Shown here piece by piece: positions 1 to 7,884 of a stretch of DNA of 64,000 bases. Source of the stretch: Lysobacter niastensis (GTDB lineage Bacteria > Pseudomonadota > Gammaproteobacteria > Xanthomonadales > Xanthomonadaceae). Where the stretch lies: the NCBI RefSeq assembly GCF_015453285.1, contig NZ_JADLZT010000002.1:186001-250000 (forward strand). Direction: 5' to 3'. The notes below the pieces were generated by a model. That model saw only the letters and a program-made list of their open reading frames with translations, did not search any database and was not told the DNA's origin. The position numbers and the translations under genes were made by a program. The first letter of the stretch is position 1; each line of letters opens with the position of its first letter.

Positions 1-216
1 TGGAGCGTCGAGGCCGGCGTGCGCGCTGCGCTCACCCCGAACTTCGAGGGCTACGCCCTGGCCGGTTACGAGGACTACGACCACGGCATCGACGGCGAGT
101 TTTACGGCCGCCTCGGCGCGCAGGTGAAGTTCAACCAGACCTGGGGCATCTCCGGCGACGTCAAGTTCGTCGACAGCGATACCCAGTACTTCATCGGTCC
201 GCGCGTCAGCTTCTGA
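1..216 (+). CDS. Outer-membrane beta-barrel protein, C-terminal part
   Basis: The frame is open from the window edge, so only the last 71 residues are visible. They alternate polar and aromatic/hydrophobic residues as in transmembrane beta strands and end in Val-Ser-Phe, the terminal aromatic that BAM recognises in outer-membrane proteins. The last ~40 residues resemble the end of the next gene (LGAQVKFNQTWG here, LGGQFKFNPTWG there), so the two are probably tandem paralogues. The stop is followed by a strong intrinsic terminator. The N-terminus, signal peptide and full length are outside the window. Function beyond being a small barrel cannot be given. Confidence 0.8.
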   Translation, partial: WSVEAGVRAALTPNFEGYALAGYEDYDHGIDGEFYGRLGAQVKFNQTWGISGDVKFVDSDTQYFIGPRVSF

Positions 217-264
217 TACGCACCGACGCTTCGCGATTTCTCTCTCTCCCCCGAATCGCGATGC

Positions 265-295
265 AGAGCCCGGCTTCGGCCGGGCTCTTTTTTTT
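265..295 (+). terminator. Intrinsic terminator after the first barrel gene
   Basis: A 10-bp stem (AGAGCCCGGC pairing with GCCGGGCTCT) with a TTCG tetraloop is followed by a run of seven more T. It lies about 50 bases after the stop and separates the two barrel genes into distinct transcription units. Confidence 0.92.
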
Positions 296-414
296 GTACC
301 GATACCGCAGACGGCATGCCGCCGATTGATCCAGAATGGGCGCGCCGGCCTTGCCGCCGGCCGCCGCTGCAGCGGATCGCGCACGGCGCGCCACCACAGA
401 ATCCAGGGGACACG

Positions 415-1053
415 ATGAAGAAGCACCTTGCGCTGGCCGTCGCGCTGGCAGTCGCACCGTTTGCCGTGTACGCCGACGAGATCAGCTACACCTACGTCGA
501 AGGCGGCTACGCGCAGCTGAACCAGGACGCTCCGCTGATCGAGAATGGCGTCGAACTCGACGACATCGAGGCGGCGGGCTTCTTCATCGGCGGATCGGCC
601 GCGGTGAGCGACGACTTCCACGTGTTCGGCGGCTACCGCAGCGGCAACGACGACGTGCGCGTCACCGTGTTCGGCGTGGACGCCGGCGACATCGATACCG
701 ACCTGAGCCAGTTCAACATCGGCTTCGGTTACCACCACAGCATCAGCGACCGCACCGACCTGGTGACCGAGCTGAGCTACATCAGCACCGAGGTCGATGC
801 CGAAGGCGGCGGTGAAAGCAGCAGCAGCGACGGCGACGACGTCCGCGTCTCGGTTGGCGTTCGCCACATGATGGCCGACAGCTTCGAAGGCTGGATCAAG
901 GGCCATTACAGCGACGGCGATTTCTACGACGGCACCTTCAGCGCCAGCCTCGGTGGCCAGTTCAAGTTCAACCCGACCTGGGGCGTCGTCGGTGAGCTGG
1001 AGTTCGGCGACGACACGTCGATTTTCACGATCGGCGCGCGCGCGAGCTTCTGA
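415..1053 (+). CDS. Outer-membrane beta-barrel protein (212 aa)
   Basis: The ATG at 415 is chosen because it opens a clear Sec signal peptide (MKKHLALAVALAVAPFAVYA, likely cleaved before Asp21) and has AGGGG five bases upstream; the longer frame upstream is not signal-like. The mature ~192 residues are rich in Asp, Gly, Tyr and Phe with alternating strand patterns (for example FHVFGGYRSG and FNIGFGYHHSI) and end in Ala-Ser-Phe, so it should insert into the outer membrane as a small barrel of about eight strands. A Ser/Gly/Asp-rich stretch around residues 135-145 is a likely surface loop. It is similar at its C-terminus to the truncated gene before it and has its own terminator. Substrate or role unknown. 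Confidence 0.85.
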   Translation: MKKHLALAVALAVAPFAVYADEISYTYVEGGYAQLNQDAPLIENGVELDDIEAAGFFIGGSAAVSDDFHVFGGYRSGNDDVRVTVFGVDAGDIDTDLSQFNIGFGYHHSISDRTDLVTELSYISTEVDAEGGGESSSSDGDDVRVSVGVRHMMADSFEGWIKGHYSDGDFYDGTFSASLGGQFKFNPTWGVVGELEFGDDTSIFTIGARASF

Positions 1054-1068
1054 GCGACGCGGGCAAGT

Positions 1069-1102
1069 AAAAAAAAGCCCGGCAAATGCCGGGCTTTTTT
1101 TT
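1069..1102. terminator. Bidirectional intrinsic terminator between barrel gene and gpsA
   Basis: A GCCCGGC/GCCGGGC stem with an AAAT loop is flanked by A-run on the left and T-run on the right, so it can stop transcription of the plus-strand barrel gene and of the minus-strand rhodanese-secB-gpsA run, which converge here. Confidence 0.92.
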
Positions 1103-1121
1103 GTGGCCAGATGCGGCCGGA

Positions 1122-2150
1122 TCAACCGAACAGGCCGCTCGGATATTCCGGCTTCTGCTCGCGCGCCATCAGCAGGCGCAGGCCTTCGGCGGGGGTGATC
1201 TCGCCATGCAGCACCTGCTGCACGGCGCTGGAGATCGGCAGTTCGACGCCGTTGCGCTGCGCCTGGCGCATCACCTCGTCGACGGTCTGCACCGATTCGA
1301 CCACCTGGCCGATCTCGCGCACCGCGTCCTCGATCGACTGGCCACGGCCGAGCGCCAAGCCGAGACGACGGTTGCGCGACAGGTCGCCGGTGCAGGTCAG
1401 CACCAGATCGCCGAGCCCGGCCAAGCCCATCAGCGTCTCGGCCTTGCCGCCGATGGCGTGGTTGAGCCGCAGCATCTCGTTGAGTCCGCGCGTGATCAGG
1501 CCGGCGCGTGCGTTGAGGCCGAGCTGCATGCCGTCGGCGACGCCGGTGGCGACCGCCAATACGTTCTTCATCGCGCCGCCGAGTTCGGCGCCGAGCATGT
1601 CGTTGCCGGTGTAGGCGCGGAACGCGGGGCCGTGCAGCACATCGGCGACGAGCTTGGCGAAGTCGCCTTCGCAACCGTGCACGGTGAGCGCGGTGGGCAG
1701 CCCCTGCGCCACTTCCTTGGCGAACGAAGGCCCGGTGACGACGGCCAGCGGCACGTCCTCGCCCAGTACTTCCTCGGCGACTTCGTGCAGGAAGCGGCCG
1801 CTTCCGGGCTCGAAGCCCTTGGTCGCCCAGGCCACGCCGGCCCCCGCGGGACGGTGCGGTGCAAGGTCGCGCAGGGTTTCGGCGAACGCATGCGACGGCA
1901 CCACCACCAGCACCAGGCCGGCGTCCTTCAGGGCGCCGGCGAAGTCGGTGGTGGCGCGCAGCGATGCGGGCAGCGCGATATCCGGCAGGTAGCGCGGATT
2001 CTCATGGCGCTGATCGATGGCCGCGACGATGTTGGCGTCGCGGCCCCACAGCACGGTGGGATGACCGTGCCGTGCGATCAGGGCCGCCAGCGCGGTGCCC
2101 CAGGAGCCCGCGCCGAGTACGGCCACCTTCACGGGTGCAGTCGCTTCCAT
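1122..2150 (-). CDS. gpsA: NAD(P)H-dependent glycerol-3-phosphate dehydrogenase
   Basis: Cytosolic enzyme that reduces dihydroxyacetone phosphate to sn-glycerol 3-phosphate, the backbone for phospholipid synthesis. The 342-residue length fits the family (330-350). The Rossmann dinucleotide motif GAGSWG is at residues 13-18, followed by the family stretch ENPRYLP, the ATKGFE segment, GPSFAKEV and the conserved [13 protein letters not shown] region containing the catalytic lysine. It starts only ten bases after the secB stop, so the two are cotranscribed, with the membrane rhodanese upstream. The 3' end runs into the bidirectional terminator. Confidence 0.97.
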   Translation of the reverse strand: MEATAPVKVAVLGAGSWGTALAALIARHGHPTVLWGRDANIVAAIDQRHENPRYLPDIALPASLRATTDFAGALKDAGLVLVVVPSHAFAETLRDLAPHRPAGAGVAWATKGFEPGSGRFLHEVAEEVLGEDVPLAVVTGPSFAKEVAQGLPTALTVHGCEGDFAKLVADVLHGPAFRAYTGNDMLGAELGGAMKNVLAVATGVADGMQLGLNARAGLITRGLNEMLRLNHAIGGKAETLMGLAGLGDLVLTCTGDLSRNRRLGLALGRGQSIEDAVREIGQVVESVQTVDEVMRQAQRNGVELPISSAVQQVLHGEITPAEGLRLLMAREQKPEYPSGLFG

Positions 2151-2160
2151 GCGGAGGCGA

Positions 2161-2685
2161 TCAGGCGTTGCCGGCGGTCTCGGCGTCGGCCAGCTGGCCC
2201 TGCTGCGAGCGCTGGCGCAGGCCTTCGGCGTAGAGCGCGTCGAAGTTGATCGGCTGCAGGAAGAACGGCGGGAAGCCGCCGGCCTGGATCAGGTCGCTGA
2301 CGAGCTGGCGCGCGTAGGGATACAGCACGTTCGGGCAATGGGTGCCGAGCATGACGTCGAGCGTCTGCGCGTCGAAACCGGCCAGGCCGAACACGCCGGC
2401 CTGCTTCACTTCGACCAGGTACATCGACTTGTCGCCGGCGTTGCAGGTCAGGGTGATGCCGAGCACGACTTCGTAGGCGTTGTCGTTGAGACGCTGAACG
2501 CTCTGGTTGAGGTTCATCTGCAGCTGCGGCTGCATCTGCTCGTTGAACACCGCCGGAGCGCCGGGCACTTCGAAGGAAACGTCCTTGACGTAGATCTTCT
2601 CGACGGTGAATGCCGGGCCGGTGGCTTCAGGCGTGGCGGCAGCGCCGTTGACGTTTTCTTCGGACATCTCTCTGACTCCAGGCAA
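2161..2685 (-). CDS. secB: Protein-export chaperone SecB
   Basis: Homotetrameric cytosolic chaperone that holds precursor proteins unfolded and hands them to SecA. The 174-residue protein has the SecB core from about residue 20: [19 protein letters not shown], then [12 protein letters not shown], the [11 protein letters not shown] strand, and the C-terminal [20 protein letters not shown] with [16 protein letters not shown] short Ala/Glu-rich N-terminal extension and a Gln-rich tail are variable parts. The acidic N-terminus [11 protein letters not shown] is typical for this group. It sits between a membrane rhodanese and gpsA, an order common in this family of bacteria; the glutaredoxin gene often found here is absent. 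Confidence 0.97.
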   Translation of the reverse strand: MPGVREMSEENVNGAAATPEATGPAFTVEKIYVKDVSFEVPGAPAVFNEQMQPQLQMNLNQSVQRLNDNAYEVVLGITLTCNAGDKSMYLVEVKQAGVFGLAGFDAQTLDVMLGTHCPNVLYPYARQLVSDLIQAGGFPPFFLQPINFDALYAEGLRQRSQQGQLADAETAGNA

Positions 2686-2817
2686 ATACGGAAAGGTTTC
2701 GATTATGGCACGCAGCGTTGCGGCGGCCGTCCATTCAGAAAAGCGCGGTCCAGCGCGTCGTGCGGCTGTTTCGCGATCCCCTCATGGACTCAGTTGGGGC
2801 ACCTCGGCGGCGATCAA

Positions 2818-2841
2818 GGAGCCCGGCGCACACCGGGCTCC
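2818..2841 (-). terminator. Hairpin between rhodanese and secB
   Basis: A perfect 9-bp stem GGAGCCCGG/CCGGGCTCC with a six-base loop lies 13 bases after the rhodanese stop. There is no T-run after it on the minus strand, so it is at most a weak or attenuating terminator, or an mRNA-stabilising hairpin. Confidence 0.4.
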
Positions 2842-2853
2842 GGCCAACCGGAT

Positions 2854-3291
2854 TCAGGCGCGACCCTTCACCAACGGCAGGTCGGCCTGCTGCCAGGCTT
2901 GGACGCCGCCCTCGAGCCAGTAGACCTTCTCGAAGCCGGCCTTCTTCAGGCGCTTGGCGGCATCGCCCGAGGCCTGGCCGTTGCGGCAGACGACCACCAC
3001 CGGCAGCGATTTGGCGCTGGCGAGCAGCTTGTTTTCCGGGTCGAACTGGCTGGGCTGCACCGACTTGCTGCCGGCGATGTGGCCCTTCTCGAAATCGCCG
3101 CTCGCCGACAGGTCGACGACCAGCGCGTTGTCGCGGTTGATCAGGCCGGTCAGCTCGGCCGGGCGCAGGGCCTTGTAGCCACGGAACAGGCGCGCGATCT
3201 CGGTATAGACCAGGGCCACGGTCAGACCGGCCAGGGCCAGCGAGAGATAGAGATGGCGCTCGGCGAAAGCCAGCAGGTCTTGAAGGGTCAC
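2854..3291 (-). CDS. Membrane-anchored rhodanese-like protein
   Basis: 145 residues with one N-terminal membrane segment (about residues 15-32, LYLSLALAGLTVALVY) and a single rhodanese domain from about residue 45. The catalytic-loop cysteine is Cys102 in VVVVCRNGQAS, and the fold landmarks VVDLSASGDFEKGHIAGS and VYWLEGGVQAW are present. Such single-domain rhodaneses bind or transfer sulfane sulfur; the physiological acceptor is not known. The order rhodanese-secB-gpsA on one strand suggests a shared transcript. The start is the first Met before the membrane segment. Confidence 0.9.
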   Translation of the reverse strand: MTLQDLLAFAERHLYLSLALAGLTVALVYTEIARLFRGYKALRPAELTGLINRDNALVVDLSASGDFEKGHIAGSKSVQPSQFDPENKLLASAKSLPVVVVCRNGQASGDAAKRLKKAGFEKVYWLEGGVQAWQQADLPLVKGRA

Positions 3292-3369
3292 GGCGTCACG
3301 GCTGCGGAAACGGGGGCGGGATTGTCGCCCAGTGCCCGCGGCGGCGCAAAAGGCGCGCCGTCGGAAGGC

Positions 3370-3801
3370 TTACTGGCCAGCCCAGAGATCGGGCAGGCCG
3401 CTGGTCACCCACCAGGTCTTGGCCTCGGCGTCCCAGCGCCAGACCTCCCGGTAGCGCACGGTGCGCTCGGCCTGCGTGTAGCGGTTGATCACGCCGATCT
3501 CGATGTCGCGGGCGGCCTGGCCGCCCTTGAGGTCGACGCTGGCGCCGCGGTCGCGGTACGAGGAGATCTGCACCTGGCGGTAGCGCTCGAAATCCAGGTC
3601 GGACACCGGGCGTTCGGCGCGGATCTTCGGGTCGACCAGGTTCCAGGCGCCCTCGAAATCGCCCCAGCGCACCGCGCCCGAGAAGTCGTACTGCAGCCGG
3701 GTCAGGGCATCGGACTTGCGCCCGGCGACCGCCGAGCCGGCCAGCACCAGCAGGCACAGCAACACGACGAACCTGCGCAACGCAGGGGTCAACAGGCGCA
3801 T
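3370..3801 (-). CDS. Exported protein of unknown function (143 aa)
   Basis: The first ~26 residues form a Sec signal peptide (basic MRLLTPALRR, then a Leu/Val-rich core ending GSAVAG). The remaining ~115 residues contain no motif I recognise; they are mixed alpha/beta in look, with many Arg, Asp and Trp (YREVWRWDAEAKTWWVTSG), resembling small periplasmic proteins of the SnoaL/NTF2-like size class, but this is a guess. It precedes the rhodanese-secB-gpsA run by 78 bases on the same strand and may be cotranscribed. No lipobox. Confidence 0.75.
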   Translation of the reverse strand: MRLLTPALRRFVVLLCLLVLAGSAVAGRKSDALTRLQYDFSGAVRWGDFEGAWNLVDPKIRAERPVSDLDFERYRQVQISSYRDRGASVDLKGGQAARDIEIGVINRYTQAERTVRYREVWRWDAEAKTWWVTSGLPDLWAGQ

Positions 3802-3839
3802 GGCGGTATCCGAATGGACAAGGTCAGCGCCATCCTAGC

Positions 3840-4298
3840 TCAGGCCTTGGCGATGGCCACGTAACGCGCGGTGAACTCGGTCGCAATGCCGCCATCGGGC
3901 AACAGCGCCCGCGCGACCAGGCTGGTACGGGCACGGCCGCGCTCGCGCAGGGTGGCGATGAAGCCGGGCCAGCCCGCGTCCGGCGCCAGTTCGGCATGGA
4001 CCTCGAGATCGCCGAACAGCGGCGCGAGGTAGCGGATCTGGCTGTCGGCGACGAACACCTCGGCCTGCAACCCGGCCGCCTCGACATGCAGCGACACCAG
4101 TCCCCACGAGGCCAGCGTCATCATCGACGCCAGGCTGCCGCCGAACGCGCAGCCTTTGTCGTTGACGTGCAGTGCCAGCGGCGCGCGCAGTTGCAGGCGG
4201 TGGCCGTCATACCCGGCGATTTCGACCTGCATCGCCGCTACCGGCGGCATCGACTGGTAATGATGGTGGAGGCGTTCGAGGGCGTCTTCGTGGGTCAT
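3840..4298 (-). CDS. YiiD_C-type hotdog thioesterase
   Basis: 152 residues from the ATG at 4298; the longer upstream frame is Arg-rich and runs back over hemD, so it is rejected. The sequence fits the YiiD C-terminal thioesterase-like family: an N-terminal helix, then LHVNDKGCAFGGSLASMMTLASWGLVSL, which has the Asn-Asp-x-Gly-x-Ala-Phe-Gly-Gly-Ser signature of the hotdog central helix, and later strands SQIRYLAPLFGDLEVHAEL. Family members are predicted acyl-CoA thioesterases; the substrate is unknown. It is divergent from hemD, with only 50 bases between the starts. Confidence 0.85.
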   Translation of the reverse strand: MTHEDALERLHHHYQSMPPVAAMQVEIAGYDGHRLQLRAPLALHVNDKGCAFGGSLASMMTLASWGLVSLHVEAAGLQAEVFVADSQIRYLAPLFGDLEVHAELAPDAGWPGFIATLRERGRARTSLVARALLPDGGIATEFTARYVAIAKA

Positions 4299-4348
4299 GC
4301 GGCCGGGACATCGCTGGGGAAGTCGCACGGGGCGGCTATGCTGGAGGC

Positions 4349-5113
4349 ATGCAGGCCCGCGTGACGACACAGCACGGATGGTACGTGATCTCGCTGCGAC
4401 CGAGCGGCGGGCACGATGCGATGCGCCGCGCGGCGGCACGCCACGGCGCCGGCCTGATCGCGCTGTCGCCGTGGAGACTGCAACACCGCGACGGCCCCGC
4501 CGACATCGCGGCACTCGGCACAGCGCTCGCGGCGCCCAAGGTCATCTTCACCAGTCCCAATGCGGTCGCCGCCGCGCGGTCGTTGCGGCCATTGCAAGCA
4601 CTCTCAGGCCAGCAGTGGTTCGCCGTCGGCGCCGGCACCGCTGCGGCGCTGCGGCGCGCCGGCATTCGCGACGTGCACGCCCCACAACGCATGGACAGCG
4701 AAGGCCTGCTCGACCTGCCCGGGCTGTCCGGTCTCGACGGCATCGATGTCGGCTTCGTCAGCGCGCCTGGCGGACGCGGCGTGCTGGTGCCATCGCTGCA
4801 GGCGCGCGGTGCGCGCGTCCACCGCGCCGACGTTTACGAGCGCGTCGCGGTGCCGCCCTCGCCGCAGGCCGTGGCGCGACTGCAGTCCCTGCCCGCGCCC
4901 GCCGTGCTGGCGTTGTCGAGCGGCGAGGCCTTGCAACACCTGGTCGATACGCTGCCTGCCGTGGCCCTGGCTGCGCTGCGCCAGGCGACCGTCGCCGCGG
5001 CCAGCGATCGCCTGGCCGGCCTGGCGCGCGAACTCGGATTCCAGCGGGTCGTGCTCGCGCGCGGCCCGCGTCCGGCCGACCTCGTCGCGGCGGCGGCCAG
5101 TACCCGGACGTGA
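4349..5113 (+). CDS. hemD: Uroporphyrinogen-III synthase
   Basis: Catalyses cyclisation and D-ring inversion of hydroxymethylbilane to uroporphyrinogen III in tetrapyrrole synthesis. 254 residues in the two-domain HemD layout; visible landmarks are VIFTSPNAV (about residue 65), WFAVGAGTAAALRRAG, the second-domain DVYERVAVPP and the LALSSGEALQHL segment. HemD is poorly conserved in sequence, but the downstream hemX and hemY make the call firm. The ATG at 4349 has GGAGG just upstream (spacing is short). The stop TGA overlaps a possible GTG start for hemX. hemC is not adjacent. Confidence 0.93.
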   Translation: MQARVTTQHGWYVISLRPSGGHDAMRRAAARHGAGLIALSPWRLQHRDGPADIAALGTALAAPKVIFTSPNAVAAARSLRPLQALSGQQWFAVGAGTAAALRRAGIRDVHAPQRMDSEGLLDLPGLSGLDGIDVGFVSAPGGRGVLVPSLQARGARVHRADVYERVAVPPSPQAVARLQSLPAPAVLALSSGEALQHLVDTLPAVALAALRQATVAAASDRLAGLARELGFQRVVLARGPRPADLVAAAASTRT

Positions 5114-5133
5114 CCACGGTCGCATCCGGTAGC

Positions 5134-6150
5134 ATGGGCCCGTCCCGCTCCCCACGTGATGCCGTGTCCACGACACCCGACCCGACCGCTGCGAACGCTT
5201 CGGCCTCTTCCTCGCGCCGCTCCGGTGCGGGGCTGTGGCTGATCCTTCTGGTGCTGCTTGCCGGCGCCGGATTCTGGGGATGGAAGCAATGGCAGTCGCG
5301 CCACCAGCGCGAAACCGCAGAAGCCGACATCGAGCAGCAACTGGGCGCGATCGACCAGCGCATAGAAGCCCTCCGCCGCGATCAGCGCGCGCAAGGGCAG
5401 CGCCTGCAGCAGGCCGACGCCACCAACCGCGTCGTGCGTGACGAACTGCTCGGCATCGGCCAGCGCGCGGCGCTGGTCGAGGACACGGTCAACAAGCTGT
5501 CCGATCCCGACCGCCATGGCGCACAGGCGCTGCGGCTGGACGAGACCGAACTGCTGCTGACGATGGCGCAGCAGCGTCTGGCGATCGCCGGCGATCTCGA
5601 CGGCGCGCGGCGTGCCTACGTGCTGGCCGGACAGGTGCTCGACGGCGTCGACGATCCGGCCTACCTCAGCCTGCGGCAGACGCTGCAGCAGGAACGCGCC
5701 GGACTGGACGCACTCGGCAGCGAACCGCGCGTGCAGGCGATGGCGGAACTGGATGCCTTCGCGCGGGAAGTAAGCGCCGCACCCCAGCAACCGGCCACGA
5801 CCGTGCCTGCGCAGGCGCCCTGGTGGCGCCGTGCGTTCGGCAGCCTGATCGACGTTCGCCCCAGTGATCGCGCCGTCGCGGTGCAGCCTGCCGACCGCAT
5901 TGCCGCGGTGGCGGGCCTGCAACTGGAGATTTCCCTCGCCCGTGCCGCGGCCGAGCGTCGCGACGACGAGGGGTTTCGCGCCGCGCTCGGCCGCGCCGAT
6001 GGCTGGCTGACCCGGCTGTCGCCCGAGTCGCCGGAGCTGCAGCGCCAGCGCGCGCGCCTGAAATCGATCGCAGCGCGACCGCTTTCACTGACGATTCCGA
6101 CCCTGGGAAGCACACTGCAGCAGCTGCGCCAGTTGCGCGCGGCCCACTGA
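5134..6150 (+). CDS. hemX: HemX-family membrane protein
   Basis: Bitopic inner-membrane protein of the hemCDXY cluster; often labelled uroporphyrinogen-III C-methyltransferase, but no methyltransferase motif is visible. From the ATG at 5134 it has 338 residues: a Ser/Thr/Ala/Pro-rich cytoplasmic start, one membrane segment (AGLWLILLVLLAGAGFWGW), a Gln/Arg-rich coiled coil (QQLGAIDQRIEALRRDQRAQ onward), then a helical periplasmic part with the conserved LRLDETELLLTMAQQRLAIAG. The start is uncertain: GTG at 5110 overlaps the hemD stop and GTG at 5164 also fits. It ends ten bases before hemY. Confidence 0.9.
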   Translation: MGPSRSPRDAVSTTPDPTAANASASSSRRSGAGLWLILLVLLAGAGFWGWKQWQSRHQRETAEADIEQQLGAIDQRIEALRRDQRAQGQRLQQADATNRVVRDELLGIGQRAALVEDTVNKLSDPDRHGAQALRLDETELLLTMAQQRLAIAGDLDGARRAYVLAGQVLDGVDDPAYLSLRQTLQQERAGLDALGSEPRVQAMAELDAFAREVSAAPQQPATTVPAQAPWWRRAFGSLIDVRPSDRAVAVQPADRIAAVAGLQLEISLARAAAERRDDEGFRAALGRADGWLTRLSPESPELQRQRARLKSIAARPLSLTIPTLGSTLQQLRQLRAAH

Positions 6151-6160
6151 CGGAGGCTGC

Positions 6161-7411
6161 ATGAACCTCTTCCGCAACCTGCTGTTCTGGATCGTGCTGG
6201 CGCTGGCCGGTGCCCTGCTGGCGCAGTTGCTGCTGCAGGACCCGGGTTATGTGCTGGTCCGCTACGGCGGCAACGACTACACCACCAACGTACCCAAGGC
6301 GTTCGCGCTGGTACTGGCCGCGGCGGTCGTTGCATGGCTGCTGTGGAAAGTCTTGAGCCTCCCGTTCGTCGCGCTGCGCCGCCACCGCAAGAAGCAGGCG
6401 CGCGCACGCCTGGTCGACGGATTGGATGCCCTGCACCAGGGCCAGTACAGCCGCGCCGAAAAGCAGCTGGCACTGGCTGCCGAGCAACGCGACGTCGCCA
6501 CCGTCGCGCGCGTCGGCGCAGTGCAGGCGGCGCTGGCACGTGGCGACGACGCCGGTGTGCAACGCCAGCTCGATGCGCTTTCCCGTGATTCCGCTTCGGC
6601 GCATGCGGTCGCCGCTGCCGAGGCCGCGCTGGCGCAGGGCCGTGCCGCCGATGCGCTGGCCGCACTCGATGTGCCTGCTGCCTCGCCGCTGCCTCCGCGC
6701 GGACTGGCGCTGCGCGCACAGGCGCTGGCCGCGCTCGGCCGCGCCGACGAGGCGTATGGCCTGCTCGGCGCGCTGCGTCAGCAGCAGGCGCTGCCGGCCG
6801 CGCGCCTGACCGAACTGGAAGCGCAATGGGCCGCAGCGTCGCTGCGCCAGGCCGCCGATGCCAACGTGCTCGCCGACCGCTGGGAGGCGCTGCCGAAACC
6901 GCTGCGCAACGATCCCGCCTCGGTGGCCGCCTACGCCGAACGCGCCGCCGCGATGCGCTGGGAAGAAGCGGCCGCGCGCAGCATCGAGCAGGCACTGGAC
7001 TCGCGCTGGGACGAATCGCTCGCCGCACTCTATGGCCGCCTGCCGATCGGCCGCCTCGATTCGCGCCGCGCCAATGCCGAGCGCTGGCTGCAGGCGCACC
7101 CGGGCAGCCCTGCGCTGCTGGTGACGCTGGCGCAGCTCGCACGCGCGCAGGGGCAGTCGTCGCAGGCGGAGAGCTTCCTGCATCGCGCGGTCGCGCAGGG
7201 CGCGCACAGCGAGGCCTGGGAAGAACTCGGCCACGTCTTCGCCCAGGCCGGCGACCAGGCCAATGCCCGCCTGTGCTACCTCAACGCGCTGCGCGCCGCG
7301 CGTGGCGAAGCGACGCAGGAACTGCCGGGGCGCGACCTGCGCCAGAAGATCTTCGACGAAGCCGTCGTCGAAGAACGCGACGAGCACGGCGTGCCGCGAC
7401 TGCGCGGCTGA
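6161..7411 (+). CDS. hemY: HemY-family membrane TPR protein
   Basis: 416 residues. Two N-terminal membrane helices (about 5-24 and 44-64) flank the conserved DPGYVLVRYGGNDYTTN, the signature of the HemY N-terminal domain. The rest is a long run of Ala/Leu/Arg-rich helical repeats of TPR type (for example LVTLAQLARAQGQSSQAESF and EELGHVFAQAGDQANARLCY). Despite its name this is not protoporphyrinogen oxidase; it is a membrane TPR protein linked genetically to heme synthesis. AGGC lies before the ATG, ten bases after hemX. Its TGA overlaps the ATG of the GNAT gene that follows. Confidence 0.93.
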   Translation: MNLFRNLLFWIVLALAGALLAQLLLQDPGYVLVRYGGNDYTTNVPKAFALVLAAAVVAWLLWKVLSLPFVALRRHRKKQARARLVDGLDALHQGQYSRAEKQLALAAEQRDVATVARVGAVQAALARGDDAGVQRQLDALSRDSASAHAVAAAEAALAQGRAADALAALDVPAASPLPPRGLALRAQALAALGRADEAYGLLGALRQQQALPAARLTELEAQWAAASLRQAADANVLADRWEALPKPLRNDPASVAAYAERAAAMRWEEAAARSIEQALDSRWDESLAALYGRLPIGRLDSRRANAERWLQAHPGSPALLVTLAQLARAQGQSSQAESFLHRAVAQGAHSEAWEELGHVFAQAGDQANARLCYLNALRAARGEATQELPGRDLRQKIFDEAVVEERDEHGVPRLRG

Positions 7412-7884
7412 TGCGGCACGTCGCGCCGCTCGACCCGGACGCTCCGGCTGCGCGGGCACTGATCGGCGGCCTCAACGCGCACCTGTCGGCGCTGTACGGA
7501 ATGCAACGCGATCTCGAGCGCGGCGTCGCGGCATTGAAGCAGGCCGGCGTCTGTTTCCTCGGCGCGTTCGTGGCCGGCCAGCCGGTCGCCTGCGGCGCGG
7601 TGCGGATGCGCGACGACGACGGCACCTACGGCGAGATCAAGTCGGTATTCGTCGTGCCGGAGCATCGCGGCCAGGGACATTCGCGGGCGATCATGCATGC
7701 GCTGGAAGCACACCTGATCGAGCGCCGCATCGACCTCGCACGCCTGATGACCGGCACCGCGCAACCCGAGGCCATCGCGTTGTACACGCGGCTGGGCTAC
7801 GCGCTGCGTTCGCCTTACGGCGTTCACACCGCCGACGAGGCGACGGTGTTCATGGAGAAGCGGCTGGTTAGACCCTGCCGCTGA
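7411..7884 (+). CDS. GNAT-family N-acetyltransferase
   Basis: 157 residues. The ATG overlaps the hemY stop (ATGA), so translation is probably coupled. GNAT landmarks are in order: strand GAFVAGQPVACGAVRM, then EIKSVFVVPEHRGQGHSRAIM, which contains the acetyl-CoA-binding R/Q-x-x-G-x-G/A loop as RGQGHS, and ALYTRLGYALRSPYG near the end, the usual C-terminal beta-bulge region. The acceptor substrate is unknown. The 3' end overlaps the convergent DUF4349 gene by 17 bases. Confidence 0.9.
   Translation: MRHVAPLDPDAPAARALIGGLNAHLSALYGMQRDLERGVAALKQAGVCFLGAFVAGQPVACGAVRMRDDDGTYGEIKSVFVVPEHRGQGHSRAIMHALEAHLIERRIDLARLMTGTAQPEAIALYTRLGYALRSPYGVHTADEATVFMEKRLVRPCR

Noticed and set aside
1086-3864. Plus-strand frames over gpsA, secB and the rhodanese (387 and 589 residues)
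   Set aside because: They mirror three clear minus-strand genes and are rich in Gln/Arg/Gly/Ala without recognisable domains.
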